Assembly (NCBI GenBank): GCA_050331695.1
Contig: JBHJGP010000013.1
Coordinates: 62,001-126,000 of the forward strand
Direction: 5' to 3'
DNA from: JBHJGP01 sp050331695
GTDB lineage: Bacteria > Pseudomonadota > Alphaproteobacteria > Geminicoccales > Geminicoccaceae
Length of the DNA: 64,000 bases
In this document: one piece after another, positions 7,329-14,836 of the stretch
How the letters are laid out: every line of letters starts with the position of its first letter
Position numbering within the stretch: the stretch's first letter is position 1
Notes under the pieces: generated by a model
Database searches by the model: none
The model's input: only the letters and a program-made list of their open reading frames with translations
Told to the model about the DNA's origin: nothing
Program-made: the position numbers and the translations under genes

Positions 7329-8047
7329 TGGTCGCCGTGTCCGCCCGCGGTGGCGCCGGCGACGCCGCCCAGCGCATGGACCAGATGTATCGCTGGCAGC
7401 GCTACATCTATGATCTCACCCGCAAATACTATCTGGTCGGCCGCGATCAGATGATCCGCGAACTGGCGCTTTCTCCCGGTGAGCGGGTCTTGGAGATCGG
7501 GTGCGGTACGGCGCGCAACCTGGTGCTCATGGCGAAACGCTACCCGAACGCAATGTTCTACGGCATCGATGCGTCCGAGGAGATGCTTCGATCCGCTCGG
7601 GCCTTGGTTCGGAGTCACGGCCTCGATCATCGGATCAAGCTCGCCCAGGGTCTTGCCGGGACCGGCGACGGTCTCAGGGTGTTCGGCGACGACCGGGCCT
7701 ATGACCGGGTCGTGATCTCCTACGCGCTCTCCATGTTCGACGATCCGACCATGGCGCTAGAGGACGCGACCGCCATGGTCCGTCCGGGCGGTGCCCTGCA
7801 TATCGTGGACTTCGCCCAAATGGATGGCATGCCAGGCCTGGCCGCGAAGGGGCTCCGCGCCTGGCTCGCTCTGTTCGACGTGACGCCCCGGGCCGAGGTC
7901 AGGCGCTGGCTCGAGACGCAGGCGACGAGCGAGGCCGGCCGGTTGGAGACTAAGGATCTGATGGGTGGTTATGCCGAGCTGCTCCGCTACGACAAGCTTG
8001 CCGCCCTGACAAACGCCGCTACGGCGGTAGCCGAGGAACGCGCCTAA
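7328..8047 (+). CDS. btaB: BtaB, diacylglycerylhomoserine N-methyltransferase
   Basis: A 239-residue class I SAM-dependent methyltransferase. BtaB methylates diacylglycerylhomoserine three times to give DGTS, a zwitterionic lipid that can replace phosphatidylcholine when phosphate is short. The motif I loop VLEIGCGTARN is at residues 54-64, and post-I acidic GIDASEEML and the motif IV region VISYALSMFDD follow. The N-terminus MDQMYRWQRYIYDLTRKYYLVGRD is characteristic of BtaB. The GTG start at 7328 overlaps the btaA TAG by one base (TAGTG), implying translational coupling. The reading frame extends further upstream but that part lies inside btaA and is not conserved. Confidence 0.92.
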   Translation: MVAVSARGGAGDAAQRMDQMYRWQRYIYDLTRKYYLVGRDQMIRELALSPGERVLEIGCGTARNLVLMAKRYPNAMFYGIDASEEMLRSARALVRSHGLDHRIKLAQGLAGTGDGLRVFGDDRAYDRVVISYALSMFDDPTMALEDATAMVRPGGALHIVDFAQMDGMPGLAAKGLRAWLALFDVTPRAEVRRWLETQATSEAGRLETKDLMGGYAELLRYDKLAALTNAATAVAEERA

Positions 8048-8098
8048 CGGGTCGTCAGGCTCGCTCATGCGGTAGCGGCGGGCCCGAGAATTCAGCGT

Positions 8099-8174
8099 TG
8101 GTGGAGCCGACCGGAGTCGAACCGGCGACCTCTTGAGTGCGATTCAAGCGCTCTCCCAACTGAGCTACGGCCCC
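8099..8174 (-). tRNA. tRNA-Ala (anticodon CGC)
   Basis: A 76-base cloverleaf with an encoded CCA end. The acceptor arm is GGGGCCG/CGGCTCC with one G-U pair, the D-arm contains GTAGCTCAGTTGGGAGAGC, the anticodon stem is CTTGA/TCAAG with loop ATCGCAC, and the T-loop is GTTCGACTC. The anticodon CGC reads GCG, and G1-C72 with G3-U70 is the alanyl-tRNA synthetase identity element. It is read leftward, in the gap between btaB and yggT. Confidence 0.95.
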
Positions 8175-8199
8175 ACGCGCATCTGTGCTCGAAACGGCC

Positions 8200-8228
8200 T
8201 TGTGCCCACCCGCCGCGGTCGCTGTCAA
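8200..8228 (-). promoter_or_regulatory. Possible promoter of tRNA-Ala
   Basis: On the minus strand a perfect -35 hexamer TTGACA (8223-8228) is followed after 17-18 bases by a weak -10 (GCACAA or CACAAG). About 25 bases of leader would separate it from the mature tRNA 5' end. The -35 match is strong and the -10 is poor. Confidence 0.33.
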
Positions 8229-8355
8229 GCAGCTTGTCGGGGGTTCTCGCGCGGGGTCGCTGCGCTATAGTCCGGGCCACCGAAACCGGGCTTTCCCAAG
8301 GCTTCGCCGGCCGCGGCTTCGCCAATCGTCTCCCTCGTTCCTGGAGTAGGATCGA

Positions 8356-8664
8356 ATGTGTTCGTTACTCTCGTTGATCAACAGCCTGATCGATCTCTAC
8401 ATTTGGGCGCTCATCATCTCGGTCGTGCTGAGCTTGTTGGTCAACTTCAACGTGGTGAACTACCAGAACCAGTTCGTGAACATGGTGGGCACCGTCCTGC
8501 ATCGCCTGACCGAGCCGGCCCTTCGCCCGATCCGTGAGCTCATTCACCGGATTTTCGGCGATTTGGGCGGTATCGACATCTCGCCGATCCCCCTCATCCT
8601 TTTGCTCAACTTCGCCCAGAACCTGTTGCTCGAAAGCTTCGGGCGCGGCTGCGTTTCCTTCTAA
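8356..8664 (+). CDS. YggT family membrane protein
   Basis: A 102-residue inner-membrane protein with two hydrophobic segments, about residues 5-30 (LINSLIDLYIWALIISVVLSLLV) and 75-95. Between them is the family stretch LHRLTEPALRPIRELIHRIFGDLGGIDISPI. Bacterial YggT proteins are linked to osmotic tolerance and cell-division or chloroplast-like membrane organisation; the biochemical role is not known. Alphaproteobacterial YggT is often this single-domain form. GGAG at 8342-8345 precedes the ATG. It stands alone on this strand, next to a divergent tRNA gene. Confidence 0.88.
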   Translation: MCSLLSLINSLIDLYIWALIISVVLSLLVNFNVVNYQNQFVNMVGTVLHRLTEPALRPIRELIHRIFGDLGGIDISPIPLILLLNFAQNLLLESFGRGCVSF

Positions 8665-8706
8665 GCCTGAACCAACCGAAGAATGGCGGACCAAATAGTG
8701 TTGATC

Positions 8707-8747
8707 ATCGGCCGCCGCGCCCGTCTCGAACGACCGCAGCGGCCGAT
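8707..8747. terminator. Inverted repeat between convergent yggT and DUF4332 genes
   Basis: ATCGGCCGC (8707-8715) and GCGGCCGAT (8739-8747) are perfect 9-base arms around a 23-base loop. It lies between two convergent genes, where a bidirectional transcription stop is expected. No U-tract follows on either strand, so the terminator call is tentative. Confidence 0.3.
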
Positions 8748-8758
8748 TGCGTTGGCGC

Positions 8759-9166
8759 CTAGTATTTAAGCGCAGGCTTTAAGGTTTTGGCTTCGTCAAC
8801 CCAATGGGTAATTCTGGTCTCGGTCGGCACCGTTCGTGTTAGCTTTTTCTTTTCGTTTACTTCTTTCATCTTGGCCGCGAGATTGTCGGGCCGCCGGGTT
8901 TTCAATTCCTTGACCGTGTCCACGCCAGAAGCTTCGAGCAACTCCGAATACTGTGTGCCAATGCCCTTGATCCTCATCAGATCAGCCAGGTTGGCAAATT
9001 TGAGAATTTGCTTCTCGGTCAGCCCACTTTTTTCGGAAAGGGTCTTTCTGCGTTTCGGTGTGGATGCTTCCGCCAGTAACGTGGTGGTCGTAGCAATCCC
9101 GGCCTTCTGGAGTTTGGCACCATGCGACTTGCCGATGCCTTCGATCTCAGTGATGCGGTAACCCAT
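8759..9166 (-). CDS. DUF4332 helix-hairpin-helix protein
   Basis: A 135-residue basic protein with two helix-hairpin-helix-like units: IEGIGKSHGAKLQKAGI near residue 7 and IKGIGTQYSELLEASGV near residue 65, each followed by a helical segment rich in Lys. This matches DUF4332, whose members have predicted nucleic-acid-binding HhH folds and no established function. The start at 9166 is fixed by a perfect AGGAGG seven bases before the ATG. Base composition is less G+C-rich than the neighbours. The gene is divergent from a YjgR-like ATPase, with two short palindromes in the shared region. Confidence 0.85.
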   Translation of the reverse strand: MGYRITEIEGIGKSHGAKLQKAGIATTTTLLAEASTPKRRKTLSEKSGLTEKQILKFANLADLMRIKGIGTQYSELLEASGVDTVKELKTRRPDNLAAKMKEVNEKKKLTRTVPTETRITHWVDEAKTLKPALKY

Positions 9167-9181
9167 TAAAAGCCTCCTAAT

Positions 9182-9194
9182 GAGCCAGTGGCTC
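9182..9194. repeat. Palindrome GAGCCA-G-TGGCTC
   Basis: Perfect 6-base arms about one central G, just upstream of the AGGAGG of the DUF4332 gene. It could be an operator or a leader hairpin; nothing identifies a factor. Confidence 0.35.
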
Positions 9195-9263
9195 CAGCGC
9201 TTGCTTTCGTCCAAGACGCCAGCGACGCGTAGCAACTGAATAAATCTTAAGCAACCGTGAATA

Positions 9264-9275
9264 GACCTTAAGGTC
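9264..9275. repeat. Perfect 12-base palindrome GACCTTAAGGTC
   Basis: A self-complementary site 31 bases upstream of the YjgR-like gene start and about 100 bases from the DUF4332 start, in the divergent promoter region. It is a candidate dimeric regulator site; the regulator is not known. Confidence 0.4.
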
Positions 9276-9306
9276 ACCAATTCGCCGAAAATAGGGAGTG
9301 ATCCGA

Positions 9307-10830
9307 ATGAATGAAGGCAACCACATCTTGATTGGTCGGGGTCAAGACGGCGTCTTTCAGACGTTAGACTTGGGTCTGGCAAATCGCCATGGTCTGGTTG
9401 CTGGAGCGACCGGCACCGGCAAGACGGTGACTTTGCAGATCTTGGCCGAGGCATTCTCCGCTACCGGTGTCCCCGTGTTCGTGGCCGACGTTAAGGGTGA
9501 TCTGGCCGGTCTAAGTCAGGCTGGCCCTCTGTCGGAGAAAATGGTCGCCCGCGCGGAACTTTGCGGCGACGAGGATTACGACTTCGAGCCGACGCCCGTG
9601 GTCTTCTGGGATCTTTACGGCGAGTTGGGCCATCCGGTGCGGACGACCATTGCCGAAATGGGACCGCTTTTGCTGTCGCGCCTGCTGGGTCTGAACGAGA
9701 CCCAGGAAGGCGTCATGAACGTCGTGTTCCAGCTTGCCGACGATGACGGGCTCTTGCTGCTCGATCTGGACGATCTCCGCAGCCTTCTGACCTTTGTCGG
9801 CGAGAATGCGAAGAGCCTGAGCCTGTCCTACGGCCGGGTCAGCACGAGCTCGGTGGGCGCGATCCAAAGGAGGCTGCTCACGCTCAAGCAGCAGGGCGGC
9901 GAAGCCCTGTTCGGCGAGCCGGCTCTGGGCCTTTCCGACCTGATGCGCACCACCCATGGCGGTCGAGGCTACGTCAATGTGCTTGCCGCCGAGCGCCTGA
10001 TGCTGGCGCCGAAGCTCTACGCCACCTTCCTCCTCTGGCTCCTGAGTGAGTTGTTCGAAGAGCTGCCGGAGGTCGGTGATCCCGACAAACCGAAACTCAT
10101 CTTCTTCTTCGACGAAGCGCATCTTTTATTCGACGACGCGCCGAAGGTGCTGTTGGAGAAGGTCGAACAGGTCGTTCGGCTGATCCGTTCCAAGGGGGTC
10201 GGCGTTTACTTCGTCACGCAAAATCCGCTGGACGTGCCTTTGGACGTCCTGGGCCAGCTCGGTAACCGGGTGCAGCACGCATTGCGGGCCTTTACACCCC
10301 GCGACAAGAAAGCGGTGAAGACCGCCGCCGACACGTTTCGTCAGAACCCGGCGTTCGATGCCGCCCAGGCAATCACCGAGCTCGAAGTCGGCGAGGCTTT
10401 GGTCTCGACGCTGCAGGAGAAAGGTGTTCCCAGCATGGTCGCGCGCACCAAGATCCGCCCGCCCCGCTCACGCATGGGACCGATCACCCCGGCAGAGCGC
10501 CAGGCGGTGGTCGACCAGAGCCCGGTCCAAGGGCTTTACGAGGAGCTGCTCAACCGAGAATCGGCCCACGAGCTTCTGGCGAAGAGGGCCAACGATCAAG
10601 CGAGGCAGGCGATGGCGCAGGAATTGGCGGCCGCCGAGGAGCGCCGGCGCACGGCCCAGGACAAAGCGCTGCAAAGCCAGGTGCGCGCCCGTAACCGGGG
10701 TCGCAGCTCGCGCATGGGCTATGGCGAAGCCATCACCAAGTCGGTGGTTCGCTCGCTGGGAAGCCAGGTGGGGCGGACCATCGGCCGCGAACTGGTCCGG
10801 GGCGTGCTGGGCAGCTTTCTCAGACGCTGA
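9307..10830 (+). CDS. HerA-like ATPase of the DUF853/YjgR family
   Basis: About 507 residues. The N-terminal half is a FtsK/HerA-type P-loop ATPase with Walker A GATGTGKT (about residues 33-40) and Walker B KLIFFFDEAHLLF (about 260). It also has the family's VADVKGDLAGL near residue 60 and GVYFVTQNPLDVP near 300. The C-terminal part is charged and helical (ELAAAEERRRTAQDKAL), followed by a short Arg-rich tail. YjgR proteins are conserved, but their substrate is unknown and DNA or protein translocation is inferred only from the fold. ATG 9307 follows GGGAG; a GTG nine bases earlier overlaps that site and is less likely. Its stop overlaps the opposing PHA depolymerase by 11 bases. Confidence 0.9.
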   Translation: MNEGNHILIGRGQDGVFQTLDLGLANRHGLVAGATGTGKTVTLQILAEAFSATGVPVFVADVKGDLAGLSQAGPLSEKMVARAELCGDEDYDFEPTPVVFWDLYGELGHPVRTTIAEMGPLLLSRLLGLNETQEGVMNVVFQLADDDGLLLLDLDDLRSLLTFVGENAKSLSLSYGRVSTSSVGAIQRRLLTLKQQGGEALFGEPALGLSDLMRTTHGGRGYVNVLAAERLMLAPKLYATFLLWLLSELFEELPEVGDPDKPKLIFFFDEAHLLFDDAPKVLLEKVEQVVRLIRSKGVGVYFVTQNPLDVPLDVLGQLGNRVQHALRAFTPRDKKAVKTAADTFRQNPAFDAAQAITELEVGEALVSTLQEKGVPSMVARTKIRPPRSRMGPITPAERQAVVDQSPVQGLYEELLNRESAHELLAKRANDQARQAMAQELAAAEERRRTAQDKALQSQVRARNRGRSSRMGYGEAITKSVVRSLGSQVGRTIGRELVRGVLGSFLRR

Positions 10831-12019
10831 GCTCGCTGGTGACCCGGTCGTAAAGACCGTGGAGCAAAGGCGCCACCTCTTCCAGGAACAGGGCGCCGGT
10901 GAACAAATCATGGTGGCGTGCGCTTTCGATCGTCTCCGCCGAAAGGTTGCGAATTTGGGGCCGGATCGTCGACAGCGCGTGGCACTGCCCCGGTCCGACC
11001 AGATCGTCCCGTTCACCCTCGACGGTCAGCACCACCCGGTCGTCGAGCCGCGCCAGATCGACGCGCCGGCCGTCAAAGGCGAGTTTGCCCTCCGCCAGCC
11101 CGAATTGCTTGAAGGCGACGGCGACGGTGTCGAGGAACAGTTCCGCCGGTACGTCCATGAGACTGTGCAGATCTTTATGCTCCCGCGAGCGAGCCGCCGG
11201 CCCGCCTCCTGCGAGTTCCGCCAAAAGCCCGTTCTGGGCGTCCAGATAGGTGCTCGGACTGCCCCAGGCGTAGGCGAGCATCTGGAACAGGCCCGGATAG
11301 ACACGGCGGCCCGTACCCTCGAACCGCTGTGGCACGCGGGCCAGGCACTGGGCCTCGATCACTGGCAGCGGCTGGAAGCGAAGGAAGTCGTGGAGCGGCT
11401 GGGCGTTGACCCGCGCATCGATCGGTCCGCCCAGAAGCGCTAGCGCCGCCGGTTCGACCTCGGCTTTGTCATTCAGGCAGAATGCCGCGATCGCGGCGAT
11501 GGTCGACTGGGAGAGCGCCACCACGACCGAGCCCTTGGTGCCCAGATGGATCGTGTCCAACAAGGTCATGACCTGATCGCGCAGACCAAACGGACCCATG
11601 GACCGCGGGACCAGCCGGGCGTCGACCCAATCGGTGACGATGACATCGCCGGTCTTCAGCGCCGAGGCCAGCAAGGGGCTGGTAACAACCGGAGCATAGC
11701 CGGAGAAAGGCGGGATGATGATCCATGGCGGCTTACCGTGATGGCCGGTCCCGCTCGGATCCGCGCTCAAGCGGCGGATGGTGACGAATGGCAGATCGAG
11801 CAAGGTGGTCTCAGAGACCGGGGCGCCGAAATCTCGGGCGACACCGTCGACCAGCGGCTCCGTCACCGGTTCACCGGCCTCGACCAAGCGGGTTGTCAGT
11901 TCGGGGCCTGCCTGACTGACGTTGGGCCAAACCGGCGCCGGCATGGACCGGAACATCCGGGCCGCCTCCAACAGAGGCTGAAAAGCCCACCGTTGCCATT
12001 CGTAAAAGTGATAGAACAA
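10820..12019 (-). CDS. phaZ: Intracellular polyhydroxyalkanoate depolymerase
   Basis: A 399-residue alpha/beta hydrolase of the intracellular PHA depolymerase family, which degrades stored polyhydroxybutyrate granules. It has the N-terminal MFYHFYEWQRWAFQPL, PPFSGYAPVV near residue 103, DWVDARLVPRSMGPFGLRD (129-147) and the nucleophile-elbow region VVALSQS (166-172). In classic PhaZ the elbow is VCQP with cysteine as nucleophile; here Ser170 occupies that place. The C-terminal region TVEGERDDLVGPGQCHAL supplies the acid and histidine environment. No secretion signal is seen. The gene is separated from alaS by 94 bases containing a 12-base palindrome. No PHA synthase is in the window. Confidence 0.87.
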   Translation of the reverse strand: MFYHFYEWQRWAFQPLLEAARMFRSMPAPVWPNVSQAGPELTTRLVEAGEPVTEPLVDGVARDFGAPVSETTLLDLPFVTIRRLSADPSGTGHHGKPPWIIIPPFSGYAPVVTSPLLASALKTGDVIVTDWVDARLVPRSMGPFGLRDQVMTLLDTIHLGTKGSVVVALSQSTIAAIAAFCLNDKAEVEPAALALLGGPIDARVNAQPLHDFLRFQPLPVIEAQCLARVPQRFEGTGRRVYPGLFQMLAYAWGSPSTYLDAQNGLLAELAGGGPAARSREHKDLHSLMDVPAELFLDTVAVAFKQFGLAEGKLAFDGRRVDLARLDDRVVLTVEGERDDLVGPGQCHALSTIRPQIRNLSAETIESARHHDLFTGALFLEEVAPLLHGLYDRVTSELSV

Positions 12020-12030
12020 GTGTGTACTCG

Positions 12031-12042
12031 CGCTAGCTAGCG
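12031..12042. repeat. Perfect 12-base palindrome CGCTAGCTAGCG
   Basis: It lies 11 bases upstream of the PHA depolymerase start codon on the leader side. It could be an operator or a leader hairpin that masks the ribosome site. It also contains nested GCTAGC, so a chance simple-sequence origin is possible. Confidence 0.35.
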
Positions 12043-12113
12043 ACCTTTATTAGTGCCCGCTCACAGCATGTCACGACAACGCGACTAAAGAATAAGGAAT
12101 AGGGCGGTACGCA

Positions 12114-14756
12114 TTAGGCGTTGAGCGCCGTCCGGATCGCTTCGATCGCCGCGGCCGCGGCTTCGCCGTTGGGTCCACCACCCTGGGCGAAGTCGGGTCG
12201 GCCACCGCCGCCCTTGCCGCCGACTGCATCGACGCCGGCGCGCACCAGATCGACGGCGTTGATCCGATCGACGAGGTCCGGAGTGACCCCGACCACGACC
12301 GCCGCCTTGCCTTCGTTCACGCTGACGATCGCTGCGACGCCGCTGCCGAGCTGGCTTTTCAGGGTGTCGATAACACCGCGAAGATCCTTGGCCGGCACCG
12401 CGTCTAGGGTTCGGCCGGCGAACGCGATGCCGCCGACGTCTTCCTTCACCTCGCCATTGGCGGAACCGCCGCCGGCGGCGAGTTTTTGCCGGGCTTCGGT
12501 AAGCTCACGTTCCAGCCTTCTCCGCTCCTCCAACAGGGCGTCGAGCCTGGCCGGGAGGTCGGGCGGCGTGGTTTTGAGCCGGTCCGCCAGGTCGTGGACC
12601 AGGGCCGTCTCGGCCTCGACGGCGTCGAGCGCCGCGGCACCGGTGAGCGCTTCCACCCGGCGGACGCCGGCGGAAACGCCACTCTCGCTCGTGAGCTTGA
12701 CCAGACCGATGTCGCCGGTCCGCGTCACATGGGTGCCGCAACAAAGCTCCATCGAATAGACCTGCTCATCATCGGTGTGGCCCATGGTCACCACCCGAAC
12801 CTCATCGCTGTACTTTTCGCCGAAAAGCGCCATCGCGCCGGCTTTGACCGCGTCATCGATCGCCATCAGGCGGGTGGTGACGGCATCGTTCTGGCGGACG
12901 AAGGCGTTGACCTCGGTTTCGATTGCTCGGATCTCGTCGTCGGTCACGGGCCGCGGTTGGTCGAAGTCGAAGCGCAGCCGGTCCGGCGCCACCAGCGAGC
13001 CTTTCTGCGCCACATGGCCTCCCAGGTTGCCGCGAAGCGCGGCATGCAAGAGGTGGGTCGCGGAATGGGCGCGGCGAAGCTGGCGGCGTCGCTCACGATC
13101 GACCGCCATGAGCACGGCGTCGCCTGGTCGCAACGATCCCCGTTCCAACCGGCCGATATGGGCGAAGACGGAGCCCAAGCGTTTGTGGGTATCGGTGACC
13201 CGAAACGATGCTTGATCGCTGGCTATCAGGCCGGTGTCGCCCTGCTGGCCACCGCTTTCTCCATAGAAGGGCGTTTGGTTGGTGACGATGACCGCATGCG
13301 TGCCAGCGGTGAGTTCGTCCACCTCCCGGCCATCGACCAGGATCGCCTTGATCTCCGCCTCCGACCGGGTGGCTTGATAGCCAAGGAACTCGGTCGCGCC
13401 GAAGCGGTCCTGAAGGTCGAACCAGACACTCTCGATCGCGGCACCGCCGGCACCTTTCCAGCTCGCCCGCGCCTTCGCTTTTTGTTCCGCCATGGCGGCG
13501 TCGAAACCGCTGACATCGACTTGGATACCCCGGGACCGAAGAGCGTCCTGGGTCAGATCGAGCGGGAAACCGTAAGTGTCGTAGAGCTTGAAGGCGACGT
13601 CCCCCGCAAGCTTGTCACCCTCGCCAAGGGCGTTTGTCTCCTCATCCAGAAGCCTGAGCCCGCGTTCTAACGTCTGTCGGAAACGGGTTTCCTCGTCGCG
13701 GAGCCTTTCCTGGATCAGGCTCTCCGTCGCGGCGAGCTCTGGATAGGCCGCGCCCATCTCCTCAACCAAAACGGATACCAGGCGCCACATCAGCGGCTCG
13801 CGGGCACCCAGAAGATGGGCGTGGCGCATGCCGCGGCGCATGATCCGGCGCAGCACGTAGCCTCGCCCCTCAGGTCCAGGCATGACGCCTTCGGCCAAGA
13901 GAAAGGCCGATGCCCGCAAATGATCGGCGATCACCTTGTGCGACGGCGCGTGCTCGCCTTCCGCCGGGGTCTGGGTCAGCTCGACGCTTCGCGCGATCAG
14001 TTTGCGAAACAGGTCGATCTGGTAATTGTCGTGGTAGCCCTGGAGCACGGCGGCCATGCGCTCGAGCCCCATGCCGGTGTCGATCGACGGTTTCGGCAGA
14101 TCCACCCGCTGGTCTGGTGTCACCTGATCATATTGCATGAAGACCAGGTTCCAGATTTCGACGAACCGATCGCCATCCTCGTCCGGGCTTCCCGGCGGAC
14201 CGCCGGCGACAGTTTCGCCGTGATCGAAAAAGATCTCTGAGCAGGGGCCGCAGGGGCCGGTGTCGCCCATCGCCCAGAAATTATCGGAGGTGGGGATCCG
14301 AATAATCCGGCTCTCGGGCAGGCCCGCGATCTTCTTCCAAAGATCGAACGCGACCTCGTCCTCGGCATAGACCGTCGCCAAAAGTCGGTCGGCCGGCAGG
14401 CCGAAGTCTCGGGTCACCAGATTCCAGGCGAGCTCGATCGCGACGTCCTTGAAATAATCGCCGAACGAAAAGTTGCCGAGCATTTCGAAGAAGGTGTGGT
14501 GCCGGGCGGTGTAACCGACATTGTCCAGATCATTGTGCTTGCCGCCGGCGCGAACGCATTTCTGCGAGGTGACCGCCCGGTTGTAGGGACGTTTTTCGAC
14601 GCCTGTGAACACGTTCTTGAACTGGACCATGCCCGCGGCGGTGAACATCAGCGTCGGATCGTTCTGCGGCACCAGCGGTGAGCTGGCGACGATCTCGTGG
14701 CCGTGGCCTTGAAAATAGTCGAGAAACGTTCGGCGGATCTCGTTGACGCTCGCCAT
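12114..14756 (-). CDS. alaS: Alanyl-tRNA synthetase
   Basis: The 880-residue length is normal for bacterial AlaRS. The class II catalytic core has SSPLVPQNDPTLMFTAAGMVQFK near residue 25, RAGGKHNDLDNVGYTARHHTFFEMLGNFSFGDYFK, and GMGLERM as motif 3. The editing domain has HSATHLLHAAL and CCGTHVTRTGDIG, the zinc-binding His/Cys set that clears mischarged Ser and Gly. The C-terminal oligomerisation domain ends KGGGGRPDFAQGGGPNG. It lies 80 bases downstream of recA on the same strand, the common alphaproteobacterial order. The window also carries one of its substrates, tRNA-Ala(CGC). Confidence 0.98.
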   Translation of the reverse strand: MASVNEIRRTFLDYFQGHGHEIVASSPLVPQNDPTLMFTAAGMVQFKNVFTGVEKRPYNRAVTSQKCVRAGGKHNDLDNVGYTARHHTFFEMLGNFSFGDYFKDVAIELAWNLVTRDFGLPADRLLATVYAEDEVAFDLWKKIAGLPESRIIRIPTSDNFWAMGDTGPCGPCSEIFFDHGETVAGGPPGSPDEDGDRFVEIWNLVFMQYDQVTPDQRVDLPKPSIDTGMGLERMAAVLQGYHDNYQIDLFRKLIARSVELTQTPAEGEHAPSHKVIADHLRASAFLLAEGVMPGPEGRGYVLRRIMRRGMRHAHLLGAREPLMWRLVSVLVEEMGAAYPELAATESLIQERLRDEETRFRQTLERGLRLLDEETNALGEGDKLAGDVAFKLYDTYGFPLDLTQDALRSRGIQVDVSGFDAAMAEQKAKARASWKGAGGAAIESVWFDLQDRFGATEFLGYQATRSEAEIKAILVDGREVDELTAGTHAVIVTNQTPFYGESGGQQGDTGLIASDQASFRVTDTHKRLGSVFAHIGRLERGSLRPGDAVLMAVDRERRRQLRRAHSATHLLHAALRGNLGGHVAQKGSLVAPDRLRFDFDQPRPVTDDEIRAIETEVNAFVRQNDAVTTRLMAIDDAVKAGAMALFGEKYSDEVRVVTMGHTDDEQVYSMELCCGTHVTRTGDIGLVKLTSESGVSAGVRRVEALTGAAALDAVEAETALVHDLADRLKTTPPDLPARLDALLEERRRLERELTEARQKLAAGGGSANGEVKEDVGGIAFAGRTLDAVPAKDLRGVIDTLKSQLGSGVAAIVSVNEGKAAVVVGVTPDLVDRINAVDLVRAGVDAVGGKGGGGRPDFAQGGGPNGEAAAAAIEAIRTALNA

Positions 14757-14836
14757 GGTCGGGTCTCGTTGTTCGTATGACGGTTGGTATGAGGCGTTGG
14801 TGCGGCGGGTCGACCGACTACCCGTCCGCGCTTGGC

